Source: Sinorhizobium sp. RAC02 (GTDB lineage: Bacteria > Pseudomonadota > Alphaproteobacteria > Rhizobiales > Rhizobiaceae). Taken from it: a stretch of 64,000 bases of DNA. Within the stretch, counting starts at the first letter, position 1, and each line of letters opens with the position of its first letter. The position numbers were made by a program, and so were the translations under genes. This document shows, piece by piece, positions 39,400 to 48,165 of the stretch. Where the stretch lies: NCBI RefSeq assembly GCF_001713395.1, contig NZ_CP016450.1:2614001-2678000 (forward strand). Direction: 5' to 3'. The notes under the pieces were generated by a model. It did not search any database, was not told the DNA's origin, and saw nothing but the letters and a program-made list of their open reading frames with translations.

Positions 39400-39675
39400 C
39401 TACGGCTGCTCGCGCATGCCCGGTGTCGCTTCACGCTGGTCGGCATCTTCCAGGTCGGTCTTTACCAGGAATACATCGTTATGCTGGCGGGCGGCTTCGC
39501 GGAGTGCTGCGAGGTTCGGGACATCGTCGCCCTCGATCTCGCCTTCACCCTGGTCGATTTCCCGTTCGGCCTGATACCAGTGGTCGTCGGGCTTGCCGTC
39601 CGGCTGGCCTTCCTGAAGCCAGAGTTCGTGGGCGCGTTTGCGGATTTTTTCGTTGCGGTCATCGGTCATGGACAT
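39400..39675 (-). CDS. DUF2934 domain protein
   Basis: 91 residues from ATG 39675, preceded by GGAAGGGAG. The N terminus RNEKIRKRAHELW, followed by GQPDGKPDDHWYQAEREI, is the DUF2934 signature, common in small rhizobial proteins. The remaining 50 residues are charged. The function is unknown. The long frame continuing upstream to 41025 is antisense to the TMEM43-like gene and is not real. Its stop lies 155 bases from the groL hairpin. Confidence 0.82.
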   Translation of the reverse strand: MSMTDDRNEKIRKRAHELWLQEGQPDGKPDDHWYQAEREIDQGEGEIEGDDVPNLAALREAARQHNDVFLVKTDLEDADQREATPGMREQP

Positions 39676-39840
39676 GCTCCCTTCCATTCCAGCAACAAAC
39701 GACTGGCAGGGTGAGATGTTCCACCACCCCGTCCCTCGCCAGTCGACCATCATATCCCCGCTTGCACAGTTCAGGAACCGCGAATAAGCATGGCTTGCCG
39801 GGCGTCTCAGGCTAGGACGCACGCTTTGTCGGGGGACATC

Positions 39841-41010
39841 ATGAGCTTTACGGAAACGACGACCACCTCCTGGTTCTCCAGGCTGAAGGGGGCGCTGATC
39901 AAGATCGTGATCGGCTTCATCCTTCTCATCGCCTGCATCTGGCTCCTCTTCTGGAACGAGGGCCGCTCGGTCAAAACCTATCGCGCGCTCGTCGAGGGCG
40001 CGGGGCTTGTCGTTTCTGTCGAGAATGGCAGCGTCGATCCGGGCAACGAAGGCAAGTTGGTGCATATTTCGGGGCCGGTGAAGCCGGTCGGCGTGCCGGA
40101 AGACGACGTGCTCGGCGTTTCGGCTGAAGGCGCGGCCGGTCTCGACCGCATCGTCGAGATGTACCAGTGGGTGGAGACCTCGAAGTCGGAGACGCGCAAG
40201 CAGCTCGGCGGCAGTGAGGAAACCGTCACGACCTATTCCTACCACAAGGAATGGAAGCAGAACGAAATCAACTCCGGCAATTTCCGCCAGTCGGGCCATG
40301 ACAACCCGCAAAAGCCGATCGACGATGCGAGCTTCCCGGTCGCTTCCGCCACGATCGGCGCCTTCAGCATCGATGGACGTGCGGTCGCCCGCCTCGGCGA
40401 GGAACGGCCCGTGCCGCTGACCGCCATCGAGACGAACCGGATGGGCGAGGCCGTGACGCTCGGCAAACCCGTCTCGACGATCGCCGGCCAGGCCATCTTC
40501 TCCTTCAATCCGGAAGACCCGCAGATCGGCGACATCCGCATCCGCTTCGAGCGCTCCGACATTGACGAGGCAAGTTTCGTCGGCGCCCAGCGCGGCAGCG
40601 GCATTACGCCCTACAAGACGACGAACGGGCGCGACCTGTTCCTCAGCGATGCCGGTCTCGTCGATGCGGCAGCGATGTTCGATGCGGCGCAGAGCGAGAA
40701 CACGCTGATCACCTGGCTCGTGCGCGCCGGCGGCCTCATCGGCATCTTCGTCGGCTTCGCCTTCATCCTGTCGATCCTGGGCGTGATTGCCGACGTCATC
40801 CCCTTCCTCGGCTCGATCGTCAATTTCGGCACGTCGGCGATTGCCCTCATCCTTACCTTGCTGATCGGCCCGGCCGTCATCGCCATTGCCTGGATCGCCT
40901 ATCGCCCGTTCATTGCCATAGCGGTTCTCGTCGCGGGCATTGCGCTTGCAGCAGGCATCCTCTATCTGCGACGCGGCAAGGCGGCAGCTCCGGCACTGGG
41001 ACGGGCCTGA
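39841..41010 (+). CDS. TMEM43-family membrane protein
   Basis: 389 residues from ATG 39841 (MSFTETTTTSW). One membrane helix lies near the N terminus (IVIGFILLIACIWLLFWNEG). A soluble region of about 240 residues follows, holding YQWVETSKSETRKQLGG and YSYHKEW. Three or four helices close the protein. This topology, the WNEGRSVKTYRAL start and the YQW motif are those of the TMEM43/LUMA family, present in some bacteria and known from human cardiomyopathy. The bacterial role is unknown. The next gene, ydcF-like, starts 37 bases on and may be cotranscribed. Confidence 0.85.
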   Translation: MSFTETTTTSWFSRLKGALIKIVIGFILLIACIWLLFWNEGRSVKTYRALVEGAGLVVSVENGSVDPGNEGKLVHISGPVKPVGVPEDDVLGVSAEGAAGLDRIVEMYQWVETSKSETRKQLGGSEETVTTYSYHKEWKQNEINSGNFRQSGHDNPQKPIDDASFPVASATIGAFSIDGRAVARLGEERPVPLTAIETNRMGEAVTLGKPVSTIAGQAIFSFNPEDPQIGDIRIRFERSDIDEASFVGAQRGSGITPYKTTNGRDLFLSDAGLVDAAAMFDAAQSENTLITWLVRAGGLIGIFVGFAFILSILGVIADVIPFLGSIVNFGTSAIALILTLLIGPAVIAIAWIAYRPFIAIAVLVAGIALAAGILYLRRGKAAAPALGRA

Positions 41011-41047
41011 CGCTGACGGCGACATGATAACGAACAGCGGGTAACGC

Positions 41048-41839
41048 GTGACCTATTACGCCTCGAAGATCTTCTGGCTCGCGGCCCAGCCACTGTCGCT
41101 CGCCCTGCTGCTTCTCGTCTTTGGCCTGCTGGTCGGGCTTTTGAAGTGGAACCGTCTTCGGACATGGGCGAGCGTCGCTGCGGCGTTCGTCCTCTTCGTG
41201 ACGCTCTTCACCACGACCGGTTCGGTCCTGCTGCAGGCGCTGGAAGATCGCATTCCCCGGGCGGAGCTGCCGGCCGGCGGGCCGGGCTGCGTCATCATGC
41301 TCGGTGGCGGCGTGGAGGCTGAGGTGATCGCGGCCCGCGGCGGTTTCGAGATGAATCAGGCCGGCGACCGGTTCATCGAGACGCTGCGGCTCGCCCGGGA
41401 GTTCCCGGCGGCGCGCATCCTGATTTCCGGCGGCGACGGCTCGTTCAGTGGCAGCTATGAGGGCGACGCGGTTGTCGCGACGCGCTTCTTCGAAGCCTTC
41501 GGCGTGCCCGCCGACCGGCTGATCCGCGAGACGGATTCACGCACCACCTTCGAGAATGTCGAAAACACCAAGGCGCTTCTCGCAGAGAACGGCCTCGACC
41601 GCTGCCTGCTGGTGACCTCGGCCTTCCATATGCCACGCTCGGTCGGTCTTTTCCGCAAGCTTGGGCTCGACGTGCTGCCCTGGCCGACGGATTTCCGCAC
41701 GACGGGCCGCGCCAGCCTCACATTCGACTTCACGCAGCCGTCGACCAACAGCCAGCTGACGACGACGGCGCTCAGGGAGTGGACGGGACTGCTGCTCTAT
41801 TACTTTGCGGGACGCACGCACGCGCTCTTCCCGGAATAG
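41048..41839 (+). CDS. YdcF/SanA/ElyC-family (DUF218) envelope protein
   Basis: 263 residues from a GTG start. Two N-terminal membrane helices (LSLALLLLVFGLLVGLL and WASVAAAFVLFVTLFTT) precede a DUF218 domain: GCVIMLGGGVEAEV, RILISGGDGS, SRTTFENVENTKALL and LLVTSAFHMPRSV. The E. coli relatives SanA and ElyC are tied to envelope integrity and peptidoglycan precursor supply. It lies 37 bases after the TMEM43-like gene and converges with the gene at 41842. Confidence 0.88.
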   Translation: MTYYASKIFWLAAQPLSLALLLLVFGLLVGLLKWNRLRTWASVAAAFVLFVTLFTTTGSVLLQALEDRIPRAELPAGGPGCVIMLGGGVEAEVIAARGGFEMNQAGDRFIETLRLAREFPAARILISGGDGSFSGSYEGDAVVATRFFEAFGVPADRLIRETDSRTTFENVENTKALLAENGLDRCLLVTSAFHMPRSVGLFRKLGLDVLPWPTDFRTTGRASLTFDFTQPSTNSQLTTTALREWTGLLLYYFAGRTHALFPE

Positions 41840-41841
41840 GC

Positions 41842-42315
41842 CTATTTTTTGGAAATCGTGTCGAACTGCGCGCCGCGCACGCGGATCGTCATGACGCAGT
41901 ATTCCGAATCGCCACGCCCGCAGCTTGCGGCATTGGCCTTGAGTTCTAGCACCTTGTTGCCGTAGCGCTGCTTCAGCTCGTAGCCGTAGAGATCGGCATT
42001 GGCTGCAAGGAAGTAGCCGCCCTCGGCGACCTGGATATAGAATTCGTGCGGGCAACCGACATTGCCGCAGAGGCCGCCGGGCACGCCATCACAATTGACC
42101 GCGCCGAGATTGAAGATCGCGTCGACAAGCCTGTCATTGTTGAAATCGACGTTTTCGGCGAAATACTCACCGTAGATCGGCGCCTTGCAGCGCTTGGCGA
42201 CTTCCGCCTTCACGACCGCCTGCGCATCGGGGACGATTTCTGCCGCGCGGGCCGGCAGGACGGTGGAAACGAGCGCGGCGGAGAGGAGCGCAAGGATTCT
42301 GATGCGGATGGCCAT
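41842..42315 (-). CDS. Secreted protein of unknown function
   Basis: 157 residues with a signal peptide (AIRIRILALLSAALVSTVLP, cleavage after ARA). The mature part has six cysteines in pairs (KRCKAPIYG, VNCDG, GLCGNVGCPHEF, SCGRGDSEYC), suggesting disulfides in the periplasm. FNNDRLVDAIFN resembles a calcium-loop or FG-GAP-like aspartate-rich turn, but this is weak. I know no family. The stop codon is 2 bases from that of the convergent ydcF-like gene. Confidence 0.7.
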   Translation of the reverse strand: MAIRIRILALLSAALVSTVLPARAAEIVPDAQAVVKAEVAKRCKAPIYGEYFAENVDFNNDRLVDAIFNLGAVNCDGVPGGLCGNVGCPHEFYIQVAEGGYFLAANADLYGYELKQRYGNKVLELKANAASCGRGDSEYCVMTIRVRGAQFDTISKK

Positions 42316-42464
42316 CTCTCAAACCTTTCCATGGCAGGCGATTCGGTCATTATGCGGACGAGCCGGCGCGCTGCCTGATTCTACCCGGACCTGTGGGCGC
42401 GCACTCTAACGCGGCAAAGCTGTCGCGAGGCTTGGGCTGCGAAAAGCCCACAAGGAGGGGAAGC

Positions 42465-43097
42465 GTGCCGATCCTGGAATTGCTCGATTATACGGGTGTT
42501 GCCGTCTTTGCCGCCACTGGCGCGCTTTCCGCCTCGCGCAAGCAACTCGATATCATCGGCTTCCTGTTCCTGGCCGCGGCGACCGGCATCGGCGGCGGTA
42601 CGTTCCGCGATGTCATCCTCGCAACCCCCGTCTTCTGGGTGGTGAAACCGACCTACCTCATCGTCTGCGTGGTCGTCGCGCTTCTGGTCTTCGTGCTCGC
42701 TCACCGCATCGAGTCACGTTACCGCCTGCTGCTCTGGCTCGATGCGATGGGCGTCTCCGCCTATTGTGTCATGGGGGCTGCGAAAGGACTTGCCGCGACC
42801 GGATCGCCGACCGTCGCGATCACCACCGGGGTGCTGACGGCGAGCTGTGGCGGTATCATTCGGGACTTGCTGGCCGGAGAACCATCGGTGCTGCTGCGTC
42901 CCGAGGTCTACGTCACGGCTGCGCTGATTGGTGCGGCGGCCTTCACGGCGGCGAGCGCGGCGGGCGTGCCGCTCTGGATCGCGTCGGCAATCGGCATCAC
43001 CGCCGCCTTCATCGTGCGCGGTGGGGCTCTGCGATTCGGCTGGCGTTTCCCGGTCTATCGGCCGCGGCCGGGGCGGCATCCGGACGATGTGATGTGA
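42465..43097 (+). CDS. UPF0126 / TRIC-like channel family membrane protein
   Basis: 210 residues from GTG 42465, with AGGAGGGG upstream. The family repeat occurs twice: first as YTGVAVFAATGALSASRKQL with GIGGGTFRDVIL, then as MGVSAYCVMGAAKGLA with SCGGIIRDLLAGE. About seven helices in total. E. coli members are YicG and YadS, related in fold to trimeric intracellular cation channels. The substrate is not known from the sequence. The longer frame to 42393 is upstream of the ribosome binding site. It converges with irr. Confidence 0.88.
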   Translation: MPILELLDYTGVAVFAATGALSASRKQLDIIGFLFLAAATGIGGGTFRDVILATPVFWVVKPTYLIVCVVVALLVFVLAHRIESRYRLLLWLDAMGVSAYCVMGAAKGLAATGSPTVAITTGVLTASCGGIIRDLLAGEPSVLLRPEVYVTAALIGAAAFTAASAAGVPLWIASAIGITAAFIVRGGALRFGWRFPVYRPRPGRHPDDVM

Positions 43098-43103
43098 GAG
43101 GGG

Positions 43104-43523
43104 TCAGGCCTTGCGCGGACGCAGGCGGATGATCACGTCGACATGGGCGATTTCCATGCCTTCCGGCGGCTCCGGCAGGTTGCCGATCGCGATGTTGCTC
43201 ACCGGAATATCGAGCACATGGTTTTCGCCCTCGACGAAGAAATGGTGGTGATCCGACACGTTGGTGTCGAAATAGGTCTTCGAGCTTTCCACCGCCAGAA
43301 CGCGGATCATGCCCGCCTCGGTGAACTGGTGCAGCGTGTTGTAGACGGTTGCAAGCGAGACCGGAACGCCGGCAGTGACGGCCTCCTCATGCAGTTCCTC
43401 GACCGTCAGATGGCGGTCTCCCTTGGCGAACAACAGGTCGGCGAGTGCCACGCGCTGGCGCGTCGGGCGCAGGCCGCAGTGGCGCAAGCGCTCTTCGATG
43501 GGCATCTCGTGTGTATGCGTCAT
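43104..43523 (-). CDS. irr: Iron response regulator Irr (Fur family)
   Basis: 139 residues from ATG 43523. The winged-helix DNA-binding part reads RLRHCGLRPTRQRVALADLL and PVSLATVYNTLHQFTEAG. The DHHHFF motif (three adjacent histidines) is the haem- and metal-binding site typical of rhizobial Irr, not Fur. No Cys-Pro haem regulatory motif is present near the N terminus, as in Rhizobium rather than Bradyrhizobium Irr. Irr controls haem synthesis and iron genes. It is divergent from fabA across 312 bases. The start could also be the second Met (MPIEERL). Confidence 0.93.
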   Translation of the reverse strand: MTHTHEMPIEERLRHCGLRPTRQRVALADLLFAKGDRHLTVEELHEEAVTAGVPVSLATVYNTLHQFTEAGMIRVLAVESSKTYFDTNVSDHHHFFVEGENHVLDIPVSNIAIGNLPEPPEGMEIAHVDVIIRLRPRKA

Positions 43524-43796
43524 GGGTGACGGATCCGCTTGTCTGGCCTTGAACAACAATGTCGACGTTTCGATATAACTTTAGCGCTGCCGGGATTCAA
43601 TAGGATTACGGCACTTGAATGGCGTGCAACATGCGGAAAACCGGGCCCTTTGCTTTCACTGCACCACTTTGCACTGGCTGTCGCGGCAAGCATCATGTAT
43701 GCGGACTGCTGAAATAACGTCCCGCTCAGAATGGGTAGGGCGACAAAAAGGGAAGGACCGGGTGCTTCAATTCGTGCCGCACCTTCTCTAAATCTA

Positions 43797-43811
43797 ACGC
43801 TTACAAAGCGT
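43797..43811. promoter_or_regulatory. Palindrome upstream of fabA
   Basis: ACGCTT (43797-43802), ACA, AAGCGT (43806-43811) is a perfect 15-base palindrome ending 24 bases before the fabA start codon. It sits where a repressor or activator of the fab operon could bind. Unsaturated fatty acid genes are often under FabR/FadR-type control, but no such regulator can be assigned here. The rest of the irr-fabA gap (43524-43835) shows no gene. Confidence 0.4.
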
Positions 43812-43835
43812 ATCAGACCGGGGATGAGACATTCG

Positions 43836-44351
43836 ATGACGACCAGGCAATCCAGCTACAACTATGAGGAAATTCTGCGCTGCGGCCGCGGGGAGCTTTT
43901 CGGCCCCGGCAATGCCCAGCTTCCTCTGCCGCCCATGCTGATGGTCCACCGCATCACCGATATTTCCGAAACCGGCGGCGCCTTCGACAAGGGCTATATC
44001 CGCGCCGAATACGACGTGAAGCCCGACGACTGGTACTTCCCCTGTCATTTCCAGGGCAACCCGATCATGCCGGGCTGCCTCGGCCTCGACGGCATGTGGC
44101 AGTTGACCGGCTTCTTCCTCGGCTGGCTGGGTGAACCGGGCCGCGGCATGGCACTGTCCACCGGCGAAGTGAAATTCAAGGGCATGATCCGCCCGGAAAC
44201 GAAGCTCCTCGAATACGGCATCGACTTCAAGCGCGTCATGCGCGGCCGCCTCGTGCTCGGCACGGCGGACGGCTGGCTGAAGGCCGACGGCGAGACTATC
44301 TATCAGGCGACCGACCTGCGCGTCGGCCTGTCGAAGGACAAGGAAGCCTAA
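43836..44351 (+). CDS. fabA: 3-hydroxydecanoyl-[ACP] dehydratase/isomerase FabA
   Basis: 171 residues, the exact family size, from ATG 43836 ([12 protein letters not shown]). The hot-dog fold core has the catalytic His in [20 protein letters not shown] and the Asp in LGLDGMWQL. It dehydrates 3-hydroxydecanoyl-ACP and isomerises the product to cis-3-decenoyl-ACP, the branch point to unsaturated fatty acids. The longer frame to 43731 covers the promoter palindrome. fabB follows after 79 bases. Confidence 0.97.
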   Translation: MTTRQSSYNYEEILRCGRGELFGPGNAQLPLPPMLMVHRITDISETGGAFDKGYIRAEYDVKPDDWYFPCHFQGNPIMPGCLGLDGMWQLTGFFLGWLGEPGRGMALSTGEVKFKGMIRPETKLLEYGIDFKRVMRGRLVLGTADGWLKADGETIYQATDLRVGLSKDKEA

Positions 44352-44430
44352 GGCGGCGATGGCCGCCGGAAGCCTGAGGGCGGCGCCACGCCGCCTTCAC
44401 AATGAGACGTTCTAGAAAAGGTCAGGAATC

Positions 44431-45654
44431 ATGAGACGGGTTGTTGTCACGGGTCTGGGGATCGTATCCTCCATCGGGAACAATGCTGACGAAGTGACGC
44501 AGTCGCTGCGTGATGCGCGCTCCGGCATCAGCTTCAGCCAGGATTTCGCCGACCACGGCTTCAAGTGCCAGGTCTGGGGTTCGCCGAACATCGACACGAC
44601 CGAAATGGTGGACCGTCGCGCGGCTCGTTTCCTCTCGCAGGGCGGCTCCTGGAACCATGTCGCGATGAAGCAGGCGATCGCCGATTCCGGCCTCGAGGAG
44701 GCGGATTACGCCGCCAATGAGCGCACCGGCATCATCATGGGCTCGGGCGGCCCCTCCACCCGCACGCTGATCGAAGCGGCCGAGATCACGCTGAAGAACA
44801 ATTCGCCCAAGCGCATCGGCCCGTTCGCCGTGCCGAAGGCGATGTCGTCCACGGCATCCGCGACGCTCGCCACCTGGTTCAAGATCCACGGCGTCAACTA
44901 TTCGATCTCGTCGGCCTGCTCGACCTCGGCGCACTGCATCGGCAATGCCGCGGAAATGATCCAGTGGGGCAAGCAGGACATCATGTTTGCCGGCGGTCAC
45001 GAGGACCTCGACTGGACCATGTCGAACCTGTTCGACGCCATGGGCGCCATGTCCTCCAAGTACAACGACACGCCGTCGACCGCATCCCGCGCCTATGACG
45101 TCAGCCGCGACGGTTTCGTCATTGCCGGCGGTGCGGGCGTCCTGGTTCTCGAAGAGCTGGAACATGCAAAGGCCCGCGGCGCCAAGATCTATGCCGAAAT
45201 CGTCGGCTACGGCGCGACCTCCGACGGCTACGACATGGTCGCCCCGTCCGGCGAGGGTGCCATCCGCTGCATGCGCCAGGCGCTTGCCTCCGTGAAGGGC
45301 GACGTCGACTACATCAACACGCACGGCACCTCGACGCCCGTCGGCGATTCGAAGGAAATCGGCGCGATCCGCGAAGTGTTCGGCGACAAGATCCCGCACA
45401 TCCAGTCGACCAAGTCACTGACCGGCCATTCGCTGGGTGCGGCCGGCGTGCAGGAATCGATCTACGGTCTCCTGATGATGCAGGCCGGCTTCATCGGCGA
45501 GAGCGCCCACATCACCGAACTGGACCCGGAATTCGACGGCGTGCCGATCGTGCGCAAGCGCATCGACAATGCCAAGATCGATACGGTTCTCTCCAACTCG
45601 TTCGGCTTCGGCGGCACCAACGCCACGCTGGTCTTCCAGCGCCATAACGGATGA
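44431..45654 (+). CDS. fabB: 3-oxoacyl-[ACP] synthase I FabB
   Basis: 407 residues. The catalytic triad is clear: Cys in [13 protein letters not shown], His in [11 protein letters not shown] and His in [11 protein letters not shown]. The N-terminal [15 protein letters not shown] and C-terminal [12 protein letters not shown] are typical. It elongates cis-unsaturated acyl-ACPs made by FabA. The stop codon overlaps the fabI start by 4 bases, so translation is coupled. Confidence 0.97.
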   Translation: MRRVVVTGLGIVSSIGNNADEVTQSLRDARSGISFSQDFADHGFKCQVWGSPNIDTTEMVDRRAARFLSQGGSWNHVAMKQAIADSGLEEADYAANERTGIIMGSGGPSTRTLIEAAEITLKNNSPKRIGPFAVPKAMSSTASATLATWFKIHGVNYSISSACSTSAHCIGNAAEMIQWGKQDIMFAGGHEDLDWTMSNLFDAMGAMSSKYNDTPSTASRAYDVSRDGFVIAGGAGVLVLEELEHAKARGAKIYAEIVGYGATSDGYDMVAPSGEGAIRCMRQALASVKGDVDYINTHGTSTPVGDSKEIGAIREVFGDKIPHIQSTKSLTGHSLGAAGVQESIYGLLMMQAGFIGESAHITELDPEFDGVPIVRKRIDNAKIDTVLSNSFGFGGTNATLVFQRHNG

Positions 45655-46466
45655 CAGGCATGACGGGGATCATGAAAGGTAGGCGCGGCCTCATCATGGG
45701 GGTCGCGAACAACCACTCTATCGCCTGGGGCATCGCCCAGAAACTTGCCGATCAGGGTGCGGAACTCGCCTTTACCTACCAGGGTGAAGCACTCGGCAAG
45801 CGCGTGAAGCCGCTCGCTGCCGAGCTCGGCTCCGATTTCGTCATTCCCTGCGACGTCGAAGATATTGCGTCGGTCGATGCGACGATCGAAGCGATCAAGG
45901 AAAAGTGGGGCAAGCTCGATTTCGTCGTGCACGCCATCGGCTTTTCCGACAAGAGCGAGCTGAAAGGCCTCTATGCCGACACCTCGCGCGACAATTTCTC
46001 CCGCACGATGGTCATTTCCTGCTTCTCGTTTACGGAGATCGCCAAGCGCGCGGCAGACCTGATGACCGACGGCGGCGCAATGCTGACGCTGACCTATGGC
46101 GGCTCTGTGCGCATCATGCCGAACTACAACGTCATGGGCGTCGCCAAGGCGGCGTTGGAAGCCTCGGTACGGTATCTTGCCGGCGACTATGGCCCGCGCA
46201 ACATCCGCGTCAACGCGATCTCCGCCGGTCCGATCCGCACACTTGCGGGCGCCGGGATTTCGGATGCACGCGCCATGCTCTCCTGGCAACAGAAGAACGC
46301 GCCGCTGCGCCGCACCGTCACCATCGAGGACGTCGGCAATTCGGCGCTCTACCTGCTCTCCGATCTGTCGAGCGGCGTCACCGGCGAAATCCACTATGTG
46401 GATTCCGGCTACAACATCACCTCCATGCCGACGCTGGAACGCCTCGCCAAGGCCGACAGCGAATAG
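45651..46466 (+). CDS. fabI: Enoyl-[ACP] reductase (NADH) FabI
   Basis: 271 residues, a short-chain dehydrogenase type enoyl reductase. The cofactor region is [17 protein letters not shown], and the catalytic Tyr-Lys pair lies in [27 protein letters not shown] and [10 protein letters not shown] complete the family pattern. This is the target class of triclosan-type inhibitors. The ATG overlaps fabB (ATGA); Met4 or Met8 are alternatives. It ends the fabA-fabB-fabI operon before a hairpin at 46477-46500. Rhizobia usually have another fabI elsewhere. Confidence 0.96.
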   Translation: MTGMTGIMKGRRGLIMGVANNHSIAWGIAQKLADQGAELAFTYQGEALGKRVKPLAAELGSDFVIPCDVEDIASVDATIEAIKEKWGKLDFVVHAIGFSDKSELKGLYADTSRDNFSRTMVISCFSFTEIAKRAADLMTDGGAMLTLTYGGSVRIMPNYNVMGVAKAALEASVRYLAGDYGPRNIRVNAISAGPIRTLAGAGISDARAMLSWQQKNAPLRRTVTIEDVGNSALYLLSDLSSGVTGEIHYVDSGYNITSMPTLERLAKADSE

Positions 46467-46476
46467 GAATTGCGCG

Positions 46477-46500
46477 CGCGAAGCTGAAACGCTTCGCGCC
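46477..46500 (+). terminator. Terminator after fabI
   Basis: GCGCGAAGC (46477-46485) pairs with GCTTCGCGC (46492-46500), a 9-bp stem with loop TGAAAC. CGTTTCGTT follows, a weak T-rich run. Confidence 0.65.
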
Positions 46501-46514
46501 GTTTCGTTCCGCGC

Positions 46515-46742
46515 TCAAAGCGCCATCAGCACCACGACAAGCAGGATCACAGCGGCAAGAATGCTCAGGAACAGCGTGCGGACACGACTGTTCATTTCCG
46601 GCGTTATGCCGGCCGTGCTGCGCCGCAAAAAGGCGAGCGGCACCTCGGAGGTTGGCGTATGCCCCTCCCCTTCCTTCACTTCCTTGGCGATGACTTCCGC
46701 CACATCTTCCGTGATCGGCGGTCTTGCTGGTCCAAAAGCCAT
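46515..46742 (-). CDS. Small tail-anchored membrane protein
   Basis: 75 residues from ATG 46742, which lies 6 bases after AGGAGA. A polar N terminus (AFGPARPPITEDVAEVIAKE) is followed by PLAFLRRSTAGITPEMNSR and one C-terminal membrane helix LFLSILAAVILLVVVLMA. This is an inner-membrane protein with the soluble part probably in the cytoplasm. I do not recognise a family. The open frame extends upstream to 46802, but the ribosome binding site fixes the start. It lies downstream of the LysE gene on the same strand, 67 bases apart. Confidence 0.68.
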   Translation of the reverse strand: MAFGPARPPITEDVAEVIAKEVKEGEGHTPTSEVPLAFLRRSTAGITPEMNSRVRTLFLSILAAVILLVVVLMAL

Positions 46743-46809
46743 TACGGGTCTCCTGAACGGGAACAGTCGGGCGATGGTGGACCTCTTTGAGGCAAATGGC
46801 AATCGGCTC

Positions 46810-47412
46810 CTATTCGAGCACGACCGGCACGAGAGAAAGCACCAGCAGCAGCGCCATCGCCTGATTGAAGCGTTTCAGGCTGCGCTCGCTTCTGATGAAG
46901 CGTGAGGCCCCCACGCCAACCCATGTCCAGGCCACGGTGCTGGCAATGGTTGCACCGCCGAAGATAGCGGCGAATGCCGTGGGGATCGCCAGATCTCCTG
47001 AGCTGCCGCTACCATAGGTTACGACAGCGCCTGCCACCATCACCCAGAGCTTCGGATTGACGAGTTGCAGCAGCGCGCCTTCGACGAATGTAAACGGCCG
47101 CTGCTTTCCGCTCTCTGCGGCAAGCCCGGTGGGTGCTGCATTGGCGATGCGCCAGGCCAGCCAGAGAAGATAGGCGACGCCCAGCCATTTCAGCACGAAA
47201 TGCACCCTTGGCCCGGAGACCAGCGATCCACCCGCTGCTGCCACGACGAAGATGATGACGGCGACGCCGATGCCCATGCCGGTCGCGACCGGAAGCGTAC
47301 GGCGGAAACCATAATTCGCCCCGGATGCCGCCACCATCGTGTTGTTCGGCCCCGGCGTGCCCGCCATGGCGAAGGCAAAGCCCGTTGCTGCCAGAACCCA
47401 AGCCCAATCCAT
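46810..47412 (-). CDS. LysE/RhtB-family amino acid exporter
   Basis: 200 residues from ATG 47412 behind GAGGAG. The N terminus WVLAATGFAFAMAGTPGPNN is the LysE signature, and about six hydrophobic helices follow, with LVNPKLWVMVAGAV in the middle. Such proteins export basic or neutral amino acids or homoserine lactones; the substrate is unknown. It is divergent from an Lrp-type regulator gene, a common pairing. That regulator is frameshifted here, so control of the exporter may be lost. The longer frame to 47715 runs through the regulator gene and is not real. Confidence 0.9.
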   Translation of the reverse strand: MDWAWVLAATGFAFAMAGTPGPNNTMVAASGANYGFRRTLPVATGMGIGVAVIIFVVAAAGGSLVSGPRVHFVLKWLGVAYLLWLAWRIANAAPTGLAAESGKQRPFTFVEGALLQLVNPKLWVMVAGAVVTYGSGSSGDLAIPTAFAAIFGGATIASTVAWTWVGVGASRFIRSERSLKRFNQAMALLLVLSLVPVVLE

Positions 47413-47542
47413 GCCGCTCTCCTCATCGAAACCGGGACAGCCTAGCCAACCTCCAGCGCAACGGGGTTGCCAAGATGCCAGCCTTGGGAAAGAGTTTGGC
47501 ATTCGATGCCGATGACTGGCTTGAACGATCGTGAGGATTCCA

Positions 47543-48000
47543 ATGCAGCTCGATGATATAGACCGCCGCATTCTTCGCGAACTCCAGCAGGATGGCCGGA
47601 TGCAGAATATCGAGCTGGCGCGACGCGTCGGCCTGTCGCCCTCGCCCTGCTGCGCCGGGTCAAATTGCTGGAAGATGCGGGCGTGATCAGCCGCTATGTC
47701 GCGGTTGTCGATCAAGCGAAGGTGGGCTTGCAGCTTTCCATGTTCGCCCGCGTTTCGCTGACTGCGCAGGATGCCGAGACGATCGACCAGTTCATCGCGG
47801 CGATGAGGCGGCTGCCGGAGGTGGTGGAGTGTTACATCATGCTCGGCGAGAGCGACGCGCTGCTGCGCGTCGTCGTCTCGGATCTCGCCGACTATCGCCG
47901 CTTCCAGGCGGCGAACCTTACCCGTAAGAACGGCATCCAGACCGTCAAGACGGACGTGCCGAGCGAGACGATCAAGCAGACCTTTGCGCTGCCGCTGTGA
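47543..48000 (+). pseudogene. Lrp/AsnC-family regulator broken by a one-base frameshift
   Basis: From ATG 47543 the frame reads MQLDDIDRRILRELQQDGRM and QNIELARRVGLSPSPC, a normal Lrp helix-turn-helix, and then runs to a stop near 47685. In the next frame the protein resumes as LLEDAGVISRYVAVVDQAK and continues through the RAM ligand domain to 48000. One C missing near 47650 (CCCTGC followed by TGCGCC, where CCTGCGCC is expected) explains it. Restored, the product would have 152 residues. It is divergent from a LysE exporter. A sequencing error cannot be excluded. Confidence 0.85.
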
Positions 48001-48006
48001 GCATTT

Positions 48007-48033
48007 GCAGCCGCGTGGGCACCACGCGGCTGC
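48007..48033 (+). terminator. Hairpin after the Lrp-type gene
   Basis: GCAGCCGCGTGG (48007-48018) pairs perfectly with CCACGCGGCTGC (48022-48033) around a 3-base loop. The stem is strong but no T-run follows, so termination is not certain. Confidence 0.55.
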
Positions 48034-48056
48034 GCGGCAATACGGCGAGGGAAAGC

Positions 48057-48165
48057 CTAAAGCGCGCCGCGATCTTTCAGATTCGCTCCTTGCGCTTTAG
48101 CTCCTTGATTTTTCACATGTCGTTATCGCAAAATCGCTACGCATGTTTGCGCGACATGCTTTAGC
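48057..48165. repeat. Rhizobial palindromic repeat overlapping the rsmC stop codon
   Basis: Two adjacent palindromes. CTAAAGCGC (48057-48065) is inverted at GCGCTTTAG (48092-48100). CATGTCG (48116-48122) is inverted at CGACATG (48152-48158), followed by CTTTAG again. The layout and words are those of a dispersed repeat I recall from Rhizobium and Sinorhizobium genomes. The last bases supply the TAA stop of rsmC, so the element is transcribed with that gene and could act as its 3' hairpin. Confidence 0.7.

Noticed and set aside
39400..41025. 541-codon minus-strand frame that includes the DUF2934 protein at its end
   Set aside because: Only the last 91 residues are a real protein; the rest is antisense to the TMEM43-like gene.
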